Positions 41,094 to 49,627 of a stretch of DNA of 64,000 nt are shown here, one piece after another; positions within the stretch are counted from its first letter, which is position 1, and every line of letters begins with the position of its first letter. Both the position numbers and the translations under genes were made by a program. The stretch lies in assembly GCA_944381055.1 (NCBI GenBank), contig CALWJQ010000097.1, positions 1-64,000 of the forward strand. Direction: 5' to 3'. A model generated the notes under the pieces. It ran no database searches, was not told where the DNA came from, and saw only the letters and a program-made list of their open reading frames with translations. This DNA comes from an uncultured Clostridia bacterium (GTDB taxonomy: Bacteria > Bacillota > Clostridia > Oscillospirales > Butyricicoccaceae).

Positions 41094-41501
41094 GTGGAAA
41101 AGAAAGGTTTTTCCGCCCTGGTTCCCCTTGCGGCCGCGCTGATTCTGGAAATCCTGCCCTATGGCGCGGTCTGCAACTTCGCCCGTCCTGCCGAAGACGG
41201 GACCATCGGCCGCTTTCGGGTGTTGTATTCCTATTTTGATCTTGTGCCTTTCGGGTACGCCAATTTCGGCCCTTTTCTCACGGCGATCCTCACCTGCGTC
41301 ATTCTGGTTCTGACCGTCGCCTGCTGCCTGACTGGAAAGCGGAAAATCCTGCCTGCTGCAAAGGCCCTGCTCTGCGCTGCGATCGTTTTGTCTCTGTGCC
41401 CGCTGCTGCTCGGCGCCGACTTTTTTTCCGTTGTCGGCGCGCTGATCACCGCGTCCCTGGGAGCCGGGCTGTTTCTGCTTTCGCGCGCCGGGACTCCCTG
41501 A
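41094..41501 (+). CDS. Hypothetical four-helix membrane protein
   Basis: 135 residues from GTG 41094, chosen for AAAGGAGG 8 nt upstream. It has an N-terminal hydrophobic segment, an extracellular loop (R-P-A-E-D-G-T-I-G-R-F-R-V-L-Y), then three more helices. No family recognised; similar short membrane proteins with Y-F-D-L-V-P-F-G-Y-A occur in Clostridia. It is 52 nt from the M20 gene and may be cotranscribed. Confidence 0.65.
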   Translation: MEKKGFSALVPLAAALILEILPYGAVCNFARPAEDGTIGRFRVLYSYFDLVPFGYANFGPFLTAILTCVILVLTVACCLTGKRKILPAAKALLCAAIVLSLCPLLLGADFFSVVGALITASLGAGLFLLSRAGTP

Positions 41502-41621
41502 TTTCCTTTCAGGCTGATCTGCGATTTCAGTTTTGGCAGAAACCTGACTGCCGTGCCAAAGCTTTCACGGGTTTTCTCTCTTGGTTTCGTCGTGACTGGT
41601 TAGCTTCTTTCCACCTGCGGG

Positions 41622-41656
41622 CAAAAGAAAAGGGCAGCCGATTTTCTCGGCTGCCC
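41622..41656 (-). terminator. Terminator of the sigma/anti-sigma pair
   Basis: Minus-strand 10-bp stem (41656-41647 with 41641-41632), loop of 5, then TTTTCTTTT. Confidence 0.85.
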
Positions 41657-41675
41657 TGGCAGGCGTTATTTATTC

Positions 41676-42287
41676 TTATGAATAATTGGTCGGAAAGCTC
41701 GAAATAATATCTGATTCATCAACCGAAATACCGGAACCATCTCCATTGGTAACAAAATTAAACATATACCCATATTCCGGGTTTCCTGCAAAAAGCGACA
41801 GTTCGCTTTCTGTAAAATAGCCGACAACAACAGTGTAGTATAGTTTTTCGCCTTTTCCTTGATATGCCCAACATTCGGCTGTATAAAGTTTATAGCCCAG
41901 TGAAATGAGCCGTTGATATTCCACAGTTCGTTCCTCATCTGTTAGTTCGCCAGTCTCTTTGAATATATCAAAAGACAGCAGAAATATTACATTTTTCCCA
42001 TTATATTTCTCCCGGGCTGCTCTTACTTCACTTGCAAAGTTTACCTCGCCTGGGTAGGGGACAGCATAACTGCCAGACGAATTCGTATGATATTCGCTGA
42101 TTACACGTCTGCCATCGTAAGTTGTTGGGTTCCAAAAGACGACGCCAACAATCAGCATCAGGCACGCCGCGGCTGCCCCCCATTTTACCCAGACGGGCTT
42201 CTTGGATTTCTTTTTATAATTGAGAGCTTCGTCAATGTACTTGCTGTCCAGCTCGCTCATAGCGTCGGAAAACTTCTTTGCGTTCAT
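41676..42287 (-). CDS. Probable membrane-bound anti-sigma or sigma-associated protein
   Basis: 203 residues. A cytoplasmic N-terminal segment (about 30 residues, D-A-M-S-E-L-D-S-K-Y-I-D-E-A) precedes a single transmembrane helix (W-G-A-A-A-A-C-L-M-L-I-V-G-V-V-F-W) and an extracytoplasmic domain without known family. Similar N-termini are seen in proteins next to ECF sigma genes in Clostridia. Start overlaps the sigma stop by 4 nt, so the two are coupled. Base composition is richer in A/T than its neighbours. Confidence 0.7.
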   Translation of the reverse strand: MNAKKFSDAMSELDSKYIDEALNYKKKSKKPVWVKWGAAAACLMLIVGVVFWNPTTYDGRRVISEYHTNSSGSYAVPYPGEVNFASEVRAAREKYNGKNVIFLLSFDIFKETGELTDEERTVEYQRLISLGYKLYTAECWAYQGKGEKLYYTVVVGYFTESELSLFAGNPEYGYMFNFVTNGDGSGISVDESDIISSFPTNYS

Positions 42288-42844
42288 ACAAATACCTCTC
42301 TTTCAATCAAGTATTGTTTCATCTTTTCGCGGATACGGGTCAGCCGGACGGAGATGTTTTTCTCCGAAAGCCCCATAAATTCGGCTATGTCCTTGTAGCT
42401 GTCGGCAAACCAATAGCGGCGCATGAAGATAACACGGTTTTCGACGGTCAGCGTGTCCAAAAACTCCCCAATGATACGGGCTAACTCTCTGGCTTCCATT
42501 TCGGCCTCTACTGTCTTGGGGTCTGCTATGCAGGCTTCAATTTCCTCCATAGCAATCGTATAGGCACTTCTTCGTTTGGCTGCTTCCTTTCTCCAATAGG
42601 TTTTGAGTGAAATATTCCGAACGATTTTCACAATGTAGCTGAGCAGCGGGTCAGGGTGTACCGGGGGAATGGCGTTCCATGCGCCTAAGTAAGCGTCGTT
42701 GACACATTCCTCTGCGTCCTGCCTGCTTCCTACGATGTTGTACGAGAGGTTGTGGCAGATTTTTCCGTATTTCATGTCCAGTTCCCGGATGGCTTGCTGG
42801 TCACGCTCAAAGAACATTTCTATGATTTTTTCATCGGCTGTCAT
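42284..42844 (-). CDS. ECF-type RNA polymerase sigma factor
   Basis: 186 residues. Region 2 has D-A-E-E-C-V-N-D-A-Y-L-G-A-W-N-A-I and region 4 ends D-I-A-E-F-M-G-L-S-E-K-N-I-S-V-R-L-T-R-I-R, the family helix-turn-helix. It likely switches on a regulon including itself when the partner membrane protein senses a signal. AAAGGAGG is upstream of the start. AT-richer DNA than around it suggests later acquisition. Confidence 0.85.
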   Translation of the reverse strand: MTADEKIIEMFFERDQQAIRELDMKYGKICHNLSYNIVGSRQDAEECVNDAYLGAWNAIPPVHPDPLLSYIVKIVRNISLKTYWRKEAAKRRSAYTIAMEEIEACIADPKTVEAEMEARELARIIGEFLDTLTVENRVIFMRRYWFADSYKDIAEFMGLSEKNISVRLTRIREKMKQYLIEREVFV

Positions 42845-43014
42845 CCCACCGCCTCCTTTCCGGCTTCACCTATATACTACGGTTTTCGCGGCGAATACTA
42901 CATCAAATCCAAAAATTTTTCATTCTGCATCATTGCCGGCTTTCCCTGATTGGTCAAACCGACGGAGTTTGGGCCATCACTGCCATCCTGCACAAGGGGC
43001 CTCGGGGAGCGCGC

Positions 43015-43043
43015 TTGACAGATTCATCTAAATAAACTATAAT
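43015..43043 (+). promoter_or_regulatory. Perfect sigma-A promoter of the selenoprotein gene
   Basis: TTGACA (43015-43020), exactly 17 nt, TATAAT (43038-43043), about 40 nt before the ATG. Confidence 0.9.
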
Positions 43044-43085
43044 TATAGAAACAGTTATTATGAATCCGGATATCAGGAGGCGCTT

Positions 43086-43376
43086 ATGCATAAAGTAGTC
43101 TTGTACAGCAACCCGCACTGAGGGGGCTGCGGACCGGTCAAAGAGGTTCTTTGCCAGAATAACGTCAAATACGCCATTGTCGACATCACGTCCGGCATCA
43201 CGCCGCTGCGGTCGTTTCTGAAAATCCGCGATACGTCAGATACACATGCCGCCGCCCGTGAAAAGCACACCATTGGCCTGCCCACACTGGTGATCGACGA
43301 CGAAATCTTTATCCCCTCGCCCGATCAGACGCAGGAACTGATCGACAAATACGGACTGAAAGACTCTGCCAATTAA
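43086..43376 (+). CDS. Selenocysteine-containing glutaredoxin-like protein (UGA read through at codon 12)
   Basis: 96 residues if TGA 43119-43121 encodes selenocysteine. The frame opens at ATG 43086 (CAGGAGG 5 nt before) and, apart from that UGA, stays open to TAA 43374-43376. The translation reads M-H-K-V-V-L-Y-S-N-P-H-U-G-G-C: the redox motif of a thioredoxin fold with U replacing the first Cys of C-x-x-C. Later G-L-P-T-L-V-I-D-D-E-I-F is the cis-Pro segment of glutaredoxins. A SECIS-like hairpin starts 14 nt after the UGA. Selenocysteine-containing glutaredoxins are known in Clostridia, so this fits. A plain gene call would miss it or begin after the UGA. It needs SelA, SelB, SelC and SelD encoded elsewhere. 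Confidence 0.85.
43136..43155 (+). promoter_or_regulatory. Bacterial SECIS-like stem-loop
   Basis: The RNA GG-U-CAAAG / AGGUU / CUUUG-CC forms a 7-bp stem with a single bulged U (43138) and a loop holding GGU. A bulged U and a GGU-type loop at this distance from UGA are hallmarks of the E. coli fdhF element that SelB recognises. Confidence 0.75.
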
Positions 43377-43381
43377 GCGGC

Positions 43382-43415
43382 AAACGCCTCCGGCCATGCG
43401 GCCGGAGGCGTTTTT
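43382..43415 (+). terminator. Terminator of the selenoprotein gene
   Basis: A 14-bp perfect stem (43382-43395 with 43100+ region 43400-43413) with a 4-nt loop and a T-run. Confidence 0.9.
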
Positions 43416-43439
43416 CATCTTTTTCCCTCTTTCCGCCGA

Positions 43440-44546
43440 TTAAAGCAGCCAGAGCGGGATGAGGAACAACAGGTTAAAAAGGGTAAAAACCAGCAAATAA
43501 CGCTGCCTGCGCTGCGGATACTGCCCCGCGATCTGCTTATAGGAAATCAGGCTGGCCATCGATGCGATGAGCGTCCCCAGGCCGCCGACATTGGTTCCGA
43601 CGATGAGCTGCGGGATGTTATCGGTGTACCCCGACAGAAGCATGGCGGCCGGCACATTGCTGATGACCTGGCTGCTGAGGATGGCCGCCGTTTTTTCATG
43701 GCCGTCGAGCAGCGAAATCATCAGCCCGCGCACGCTTTCAATGCGGTTTAAGTTGCCGGTGAACACAAAGAAAAACACAAAGGTCAGAAGCAGCGCGTAG
43801 TCTGCCCGCAGAAACAGGCGTCTGTCCGACAAGAGCACGCCGGCCGCCACGGCGGCGAGCAGCACGGCGTGCGGCAGCACGCCGGCGACGGTCAGCAGGC
43901 ACAGCGCAAACAGCGCGGCGTACAGGGCGACCTTCGCCTTTTCCGGGGGACGCGGCCGCCCCAGCGACACTCCATGCGCCGGCTGCCGGCACCCCGCCAG
44001 AATACAAACGGCCAGCAGCGCGGCCGAAACCGCTGTATAAGGCAGCATCAGGGCCAGAAACTGCACAAGCCCCATGCCGGACAGCGAAAACAGGTAGAGG
44101 TTCTGCGGGTTGCCGATGGGCGTCAGCATACTGCCCAGGTTGGCGGCAATGGTCATCAGCACGACGATATAGCACACCCCGCCGCTCAGCCCGGCCATTT
44201 CCAGAATCATAATGCCAAAGGGGACAAAGGTGATAAGCGCCACGTCGTTTGTGATCAACATGCTGCTGAAAAAGCACAGGAACACCAGCACAAAGGCAAT
44301 GCCCCTGCCGCTTTTAACCCGCTGCAGCAGCTGCCCGCCTGCGATTTGAAACAGGCCCTGTCCCCGCAGCCCCTCGACAATGAGCATGAGGCACAAAAGC
44401 AAAGCCAGCGTTTCAAAATCGATGTACCCCAAATATTCCCCGTCGGGCGGCACCGCCAGGCAGGACAGCGCCGCCAGCACCAGCGAAACGCTCAGAACAA
44501 CGTCTTTTTTGAAAAGGCGCACGGCGGCGCCCCATCCCCGCTTCAA
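43440..44546 (-). CDS. Anion permease of the ArsB/NhaD (SLC13-like) superfamily
   Basis: 368 residues with about 10 helices. Characteristic loops are S-S-M-L-I-T-N-D-V-A-L-I-T-F-V-P-F and G-N-P-Q-N-L in the first half, S-N-V-P-A-A-M-L-L-S and G-T-N-V-G-G-L-G-T-L in the second, as in ArsB/NhaD and citrate-type carriers. The transported ion is unknown. TTG 44546 (GGGGAG at 9 nt) is chosen; the open frame before it runs into rnpB and is not coding. Confidence 0.85.
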   Translation of the reverse strand: MKRGWGAAVRLFKKDVVLSVSLVLAALSCLAVPPDGEYLGYIDFETLALLLCLMLIVEGLRGQGLFQIAGGQLLQRVKSGRGIAFVLVFLCFFSSMLITNDVALITFVPFGIMILEMAGLSGGVCYIVVLMTIAANLGSMLTPIGNPQNLYLFSLSGMGLVQFLALMLPYTAVSAALLAVCILAGCRQPAHGVSLGRPRPPEKAKVALYAALFALCLLTVAGVLPHAVLLAAVAAGVLLSDRRLFLRADYALLLTFVFFFVFTGNLNRIESVRGLMISLLDGHEKTAAILSSQVISNVPAAMLLSGYTDNIPQLIVGTNVGGLGTLIASMASLISYKQIAGQYPQRRQRYLLVFTLFNLLFLIPLWLL

Positions 44547-44570
44547 AACAACCGACTCCCCTTTTCCGAC

Positions 44571-44607
44571 TGTAAAACAGGCGAAAATCCGAGGATTTTC
44601 GCCTGAA
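44571..44607 (-). terminator. Terminator of rnpB
   Basis: Minus-strand stem CAGGCGAAAATCC / GGATTTTCGCCTG followed by TTTTAC, directly after the rnpB 3-prime end. Confidence 0.85.
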
Positions 44608-44608
44608 C

Positions 44609-44967
44609 GCAAGCAAGCCTGTAAGCCGGGTTCTGTTAAAAACAGCCATCTGTCTGGGTCGCGCGTCGCCGCGCGCCTCAAGCCACCCTTTTGGGGAACG
44701 GGCCGAGCAAGCCCTGCGCCATGCGCTGTTCCCGCTTGATGTTGCTTCGGATAGAGTTTACAGGTGCCCATTGTCACCAATGGGTTCAGTGAGCTCTTAC
44801 CTCGCTTTTCCACCCTTACCCCGGCACAGGGCCGAGGCGGTATATTTCTGTTGCACTTGTCCTAAAGTCGCCTTTGGCGGACGTTATCCGCTATCCTGCT
44901 CTGTGAAGCCCGGACTTTCCTCCCACGCAGCCTTACGCTGCGCAGGCGGCTGTTCCGCTTACTTGCC
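44609..44967 (-). ncRNA. rnpB: RNase P RNA (class A)
   Basis: About 359 nt on the minus strand. Universal landmarks are the near-5-prime GAGGAAAGTCCGGGCT, then ACAGAGCAGGATAGCGG, and near the 3-prime end ACAGAACCCGGCTTA. The termini pair as helix P1 (GCAAGTAAGC at 44966-44957 with GCTTGCTTGC at 44618-44609, one mismatch). It is the catalytic RNA that matures tRNA 5-prime ends. Exact ends are estimated to a few nt. Confidence 0.95.
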
Positions 44968-44972
44968 CTATG

Positions 44973-45002
44973 ATTATACCCGCAAACCCGCAGGTCTGTC
45001 AA
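44973..45002 (-). promoter_or_regulatory. Promoter of rnpB
   Basis: Minus strand TTGACA (44997-45002), 18-nt spacer, TATAAT (44973-44978), start near 44967. Confidence 0.85.
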
Positions 45003-45032
45003 CAGAGCCCTGCCTTTTCGCCGCAAAACCCT

Positions 45033-45060
45033 TTGACAAGCGCGCAAATTGCGGTACAAT
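45033..45060 (+). promoter_or_regulatory. Promoter of murD
   Basis: TTGACA (45033-45038), 16-nt spacer, TACAAT (45055-45060), divergent from rnpB. Confidence 0.8.
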
Positions 45061-45093
45061 AAGAGGTGAAAATCCTACCAAGGGAGCTTTGCA

Positions 45094-46497
45094 ATGACAG
45101 CTTTTGAAGAATACCTGCACGCCGTGCGCGGCAAAAAAGTCGCTGTGCTGGGCATCGGCGTTTCCAACACGCCCCTGCTGCGGCTTCTGGTCCGCGCGGG
45201 CGCCCGCGTCACCGCCTGCGACAAAAAAAGTGAAGACGAGCTGGGCGAGCGCGCCGCCGAACTGCGCGCCCTGGGCGTCCAGCTCTATACCGGTCCCGAC
45301 TACCTCGACGGCGTCGAAGCGTCGGGCGCCGAACTGGTTTTCCGCACGCCCGGCATGCGGCCCGACCTGCCCGCCCTGATGCGCGCCCGTGCGCGCGGCG
45401 CCGAGATCACCAGTGAAATGGAAGTCTTTTTTGCCGTCTGCCCCTGCCCCATCATCGCCGTCACCGGTTCAGACGGCAAAACGACGACCACAACGGTCAT
45501 CGCTGAAATGCTGCGCGCCGCCGGACGGCGGGTCTTCCTGGGCGGCAATATCGGCACGCCGCTGCTCGACCGCACCGGCGAAATGTCGGCGGACGATCTG
45601 TGCGTACTCGAGCTTTCATCCTTCCAGCTCATGAGTATGCGCCAGAGCCCGCACATCGCCGTCGTTACCAATCTTGCGCCCAACCACCTGGACGTACACC
45701 GCGGCATGGAAGAATACGTCGACGCTAAGCGCAATATTTTCCGTTTCCAGGCTCCGGACGACGTCCTGGTGCTCAACCTGGACAACGCCGTCACCCGTTC
45801 GTTCGCCGCTGAAAGCCGGGCCGAAGTGCGCTTCTTTTCGCGTCTGGACCGGCCGGTGCACGGCGTCTGGCTCGACGGCACCCGCATCGTCTGCGACGGG
45901 CAGGAACTGATGAATCGCAGCGACATCCGTATCCCCGGCGATCACAACGTCGAAAACTACATGGCCGCCTGCGCCGCCGTCGCCGGGCTGGTTCCCCCTG
46001 CTGTCATGCGGCAGGTCGCCCGCGAATTCCCGGGCGTCGAACACCGGCTGGAACTGGTGCGTGCAATCGGCGGCGCGATGTGGTATAATGATTCCATCGC
46101 ATCCAGCCCGACCCGCGCCATTGCCGGCCTTAAATGCTTTGACGGCCCCATCATCCTCATTGCGGGCGGATACGACAAGCACATTCCCTTTGACGGGCTG
46201 GGCCGTGAAATTTGCGCCCGCGTCGGCACGCTGTTGTTATGCGGCGCCACGGCCGACAAAATCGAGGCTGCCGTCCTTGCGGCCGAAGGCGGGCAAAAAC
46301 CCCGTATTTTCCGGCTGGACAGCCTGGAAGAGACTGTGCATAAGGCCTGGGAGCTGGCGCAGCCGGGCGACACCGTGCTCTTTTCGCCGGCGTGCGCGTC
46401 CTTTGATCAGTTCCCCAATTTCATGAAGCGCGGCGAGCGCTTCAAAGATCTGGTACGTGCCCTGCCCGAACCCGGCCGGGACGGCAGTTTGCGGTAA
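45094..46497 (+). CDS. murD: UDP-N-acetylmuramoyl-L-alanine--D-glutamate ligase
   Basis: 467 residues. It adds D-glutamate to the muramyl peptide in peptidoglycan synthesis. The ATP loop is T-G-S-D-G-K-T-T-T-T, followed by L-E-L-S-S-F-Q-L, N-L-A-P-N-H-L-D-V-H-R and Y-N-D-S-I-A-S-S-P-T-R, all Mur ligase marks. GGGAGC precedes the start. Unusually it is not in a dcw (mraY-murD-murG-ftsW) cluster but stands alone beside rnpB. Confidence 0.96.
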   Translation: MTAFEEYLHAVRGKKVAVLGIGVSNTPLLRLLVRAGARVTACDKKSEDELGERAAELRALGVQLYTGPDYLDGVEASGAELVFRTPGMRPDLPALMRARARGAEITSEMEVFFAVCPCPIIAVTGSDGKTTTTTVIAEMLRAAGRRVFLGGNIGTPLLDRTGEMSADDLCVLELSSFQLMSMRQSPHIAVVTNLAPNHLDVHRGMEEYVDAKRNIFRFQAPDDVLVLNLDNAVTRSFAAESRAEVRFFSRLDRPVHGVWLDGTRIVCDGQELMNRSDIRIPGDHNVENYMAACAAVAGLVPPAVMRQVAREFPGVEHRLELVRAIGGAMWYNDSIASSPTRAIAGLKCFDGPIILIAGGYDKHIPFDGLGREICARVGTLLLCGATADKIEAAVLAAEGGQKPRIFRLDSLEETVHKAWELAQPGDTVLFSPACASFDQFPNFMKRGERFKDLVRALPEPGRDGSLR

Positions 46498-46552
46498 GAC
46501 GGGGGCGACCTCCCCCTGCTTATAGAGAAAATATGAATGAGAGGTGTTGTCA

Positions 46553-47593
46553 TTGGAACTTCGGGACAAACTGAAAAAGCTCGTCAATGCCTATGGCGTT
46601 TCCGGCAATGAGTACGACGTAAGCGCCATTGCTGCCGAGCTGCTGCGCCCCTACGTCGATGAAGTCGACGTCGACGGGTTCGGCAATGTCACCGGTATCC
46701 GCCGCTGCGGCATTCCGGGCGCGAAAAAAGTCATGCTCGACGCGCACTTGGACCAGATCGGTTTTCTCGTCACCGAGATCACCGACGAGGGCTTTCTGCG
46801 TTTCATGGGCATGGGCGTTGACCAGCGGATGCTGCTGGGCAGCGAGCTGACGGTTCTCACCCAGACAGGCAAGCGCCTGCCCGGCGTCGTCGCCGCCATG
46901 CCGCCCCACCTGCAAAACCCCGGGGACAACAAAAAGTCCGTGCCTATCGATAAAATGGTCGTCGACATCGGCATGACGGGCGAGCAGGCCAAAAAAGAAG
47001 TCCGCATCGGCGATTACATGGCCTTTGCCGGCGACGCCATGGATCTTCTGGGCGACGTTGTCTGCGGCAAATCCATGGACGACCGCGCCTGCTTTGTCTG
47101 CATCCTGCACGCGCTGGAGCTGCTCCGCGGCAAGCCGCTGGCCGTCGACGTCATCGTCACCGGCACCGCCAAAGAAGAGGTCGGCGGCCACGGCGCGATG
47201 ACCCGCGCCTGGCACGAGCGGCCTGACCTTGCCATCGCGATCGACGTCTGCCACGCCAAGACCCCCGACGCCGGCCCGGGCGACCGCGTCCACGAGTTTG
47301 GCGGCGGCGCAGTCGTCACCGTGGGCATCAATTCCAACCCGCATTTTGCCCGCCGAATGATGGAAGTGGCGCGCGCCAAAAAAATCCCCTACCAGGTCGA
47401 TGCCGCGCCGTCGCACACCGGCACCAACGCCTGGGGCATCCAGGTCATTGCCGAGGGCATCACCACCCTGGTCGTTTCGCTTCCGCTCAAATACATGCAC
47501 TCGCCGGTCGAAATGCTGTGCATGCGCGACGTCGAGCATGTCGGCGCACTGCTGGCCGCCTTTGTCGAGGATTTAAAGGAGGGGCAGTTATGA
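46553..47593 (+). CDS. M42-family aminopeptidase, first of three
   Basis: 346 residues. Metal ligands are in D-A-H-L-D-Q-I-G, S-M-D-D-R-A, T-A-K-E-E-V-G-G, A-I-D-V-C-H and M-H-S-P-V-E, matching the two-zinc/cobalt TET peptidases, which form dodecamers and clip N-terminal residues from peptides. The start is TTG 46553 behind GAGAGG at 8 nt. The 4-nt overlap of the next start (ATGA) shows a translationally coupled operon. Specificity is not visible. Confidence 0.88.
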   Translation: MELRDKLKKLVNAYGVSGNEYDVSAIAAELLRPYVDEVDVDGFGNVTGIRRCGIPGAKKVMLDAHLDQIGFLVTEITDEGFLRFMGMGVDQRMLLGSELTVLTQTGKRLPGVVAAMPPHLQNPGDNKKSVPIDKMVVDIGMTGEQAKKEVRIGDYMAFAGDAMDLLGDVVCGKSMDDRACFVCILHALELLRGKPLAVDVIVTGTAKEEVGGHGAMTRAWHERPDLAIAIDVCHAKTPDAGPGDRVHEFGGGAVVTVGINSNPHFARRMMEVARAKKIPYQVDAAPSHTGTNAWGIQVIAEGITTLVVSLPLKYMHSPVEMLCMRDVEHVGALLAAFVEDLKEGQL

Positions 47594-48615
47594 AAGAGCT
47601 TTTAAAAGAGCTGTGCTCGCTGGACGGCGTCGCCGGTTACGAAGACGAGGTCCGCGAGGCCATTATGGAAAAGGCGGCCCCCTATGCCGCTGAAATGACC
47701 GTTGATCCGCTGGGCAACCTGATTGTGTTCAAAAAGGGCGCGCAGCCGCGCAAGCGCCCCGTCGTGCTGTGCGCGCATATGGACGAGGTCGGTTTTCTGG
47801 TTCGCGACATCACGCCAGACGGCATGATCCGTCTGGCCACGGTCGGCGGCATCGACCCGCGCGTACTTGTCGGCCGCCGTATGAAGGTCGGGCCCAAAAA
47901 AGTCCCCGGCGTCATCTCGATCAAGGCCATCCACCTGACAACGGCCGAAGATCGCAAAACAGCCCCCGGTATTGACCAGCTGTATGTCGACATCGGCGCC
48001 CAGAGCCGTGCCGAGGTGGAAAAGCTGACGCAAATCGGCGATCCCGTCTTTTTTGACAGCGCTTTTTACGAAATGGGCGACCGCTGCGTCAAGAGCAAGG
48101 CCATCGACGACCGCGTCGGCTGCGCCGTGCTCGTCACCCTGCTGCAGGAAGATCTGCCCTATGACACCTATTTCGTCTTTTCGGTCGGCGAAGAAGTCGG
48201 CCGCGGCAGCGTCGTCGCCGCACAGCGCCTGAACGCCGGCACGGTCTGCGCCGTCGAAGGCACTTCGGCCGCTGACATTCCCGATGTCCCCAAGCACGGC
48301 CAGTCGACCGCGCACCGCGCGGGCGCCGTCGTGTCCATCATGGACAAAGGCACCGTTTACGACCGTGAACTGTACCGCCAGATCACGGCCGAGGCCGACC
48401 GCCAGGGCGTGCGCTGGCAGTACCGCAAGAGCGCCAACGGCGGCACTGACGCCGGCAGCATGCACAAAGCCAATGCCGGCGCGCGCGCCTTTGGCCTGGC
48501 CGCGCCGACCCGCTACATCCACTGCGCCTGCAACGTCGTCCACCTGCCCGACGTCGACGAAGTCGTCAAAATGGCGCGCATTTTCATCAAAGAAACGGGG
48601 GAAAACAATGTTTAA
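47590..48615 (+). CDS. M42-family aminopeptidase, second of three
   Basis: 341 residues. The same set of ligands is found: C-A-H-M-D-E-V-G-F, A-I-D-D-R-V-G, V-G-E-E-V-G and Y-I-H near the end; the fourth ligand site reads V-E-G-T-S-A-A-D, as in many members. GGAGGGG precedes ATG 47590. It overlaps both neighbours (4 nt upstream, 8 nt downstream). Confidence 0.88.
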   Translation: MKELLKELCSLDGVAGYEDEVREAIMEKAAPYAAEMTVDPLGNLIVFKKGAQPRKRPVVLCAHMDEVGFLVRDITPDGMIRLATVGGIDPRVLVGRRMKVGPKKVPGVISIKAIHLTTAEDRKTAPGIDQLYVDIGAQSRAEVEKLTQIGDPVFFDSAFYEMGDRCVKSKAIDDRVGCAVLVTLLQEDLPYDTYFVFSVGEEVGRGSVVAAQRLNAGTVCAVEGTSAADIPDVPKHGQSTAHRAGAVVSIMDKGTVYDRELYRQITAEADRQGVRWQYRKSANGGTDAGSMHKANAGARAFGLAAPTRYIHCACNVVHLPDVDEVVKMARIFIKETGENNV

Positions 48616-49627
48616 CATCGTCGAAATCCAGAAAAAGCTTGTCGCCGCGGCTCTGCCGTCCGGCTTTGAAAAGAACGTGGGCGAAGTCCTGGCCGATCTG
48701 GCCCGTCCTTTGGTCGACGAAGTCTACACCGACGTCATGGGAAACGTCATCTGCCACAAAAAGGGCGACGGCAAGCGCCTGATGATGCCCGCCCATATGG
48801 ATACCATCGGCTTTATGGCCACCTATATCGAAGACGGCGGCTTTATTCGCTTCGAAGGCATCGGCGGCCACACCCCCGTCCTGCTTGTCGGCGTCCCCGT
48901 CCGTTTTGAGAACGGCGTGTGCGGCTGCATCCGCGCGGCCGGCCAGAATGAGCTGATCACCAAACCGGCCAACTCGTTCAAGCTGACCGACCTGTACATC
49001 GACATCGGCGCCAAAGACAAGGAAGAGGCCGAAAAACTGATCAAAATCGGCGACGTCGCCGTCTTCAACAGCCCGACCGTCGAACTGGCCGGCAACAACG
49101 TCATGACCCCCTATGCCGACGACCTGATCAGCTGTGTTGTTCTGCTGCTCGCCATGGAGCACCTCAAGGACAAAAAGGTTAAAAACGACCTGTATTTCGT
49201 CTTCTCCGTCCAGGAAGAAGTCGGCCTGCGCGGCGCGATGACGGCGGCTTACCACATCGACCCGTACATGGGCATCGCCGTCGATGTGTGCGGAACGGGC
49301 GACACCCCGACGTCGACTATCAAAATGGCCGTCAAGGTCGGCGAAGGCCCGACCATCAAAATCAAGGACGGTTCGCTCATCTGCAACCCGCAGGCCGTCG
49401 CCCACATGCGCAAGGCTGCCGACGAGATCGGCGTCAAATACCAGGACGAAATCCTGCTGTCCGGCGGCACCGACAGCGGCGCCATGCAGCGCACCCGCGG
49501 CGGCGTGTATTCGGGCTGCATCAGCATCCCCACCCGCCACATCCACTCCCCCTCTGAAATCTTCAACAAAAAAGATGTCGAAGATGCGGGACGCCTTCTG
49601 GCGCAGTGTGCGCTCAACGAACTGTAA
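48608..49627 (+). CDS. M42-family aminopeptidase, third of three
   Basis: 339 residues. Ligands lie in A-H-M-D-T-I-G-F, Y-A-D-D-L-I-S, V-Q-E-E-V-G-L, A-V-D-V-C-G and I-H-S-P-S-E. GGGGG lies just before the ATG. It diverges from the other two throughout, so the copies are old duplicates, possibly with different specificities or assembled into mixed particles as in archaeal TET systems. Confidence 0.88.
   Translation: MFNIVEIQKKLVAAALPSGFEKNVGEVLADLARPLVDEVYTDVMGNVICHKKGDGKRLMMPAHMDTIGFMATYIEDGGFIRFEGIGGHTPVLLVGVPVRFENGVCGCIRAAGQNELITKPANSFKLTDLYIDIGAKDKEEAEKLIKIGDVAVFNSPTVELAGNNVMTPYADDLISCVVLLLAMEHLKDKKVKNDLYFVFSVQEEVGLRGAMTAAYHIDPYMGIAVDVCGTGDTPTSTIKMAVKVGEGPTIKIKDGSLICNPQAVAHMRKAADEIGVKYQDEILLSGGTDSGAMQRTRGGVYSGCISIPTRHIHSPSEIFNKKDVEDAGRLLAQCALNEL

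Noticed and set aside
42845-43014. Possible ECF-type autoregulatory promoter with repeated GTAGTAT upstream of the sigma gene
   Set aside because: The two GTAGTAT elements are badly spaced for a -35/-10 pair; too uncertain to annotate.
44547-44813. N-terminal extension of the anion permease reaching into rnpB
   Set aside because: This DNA is the 3-prime part of RNase P RNA; the permease has a good TTG start with a ribosome site at 44546.
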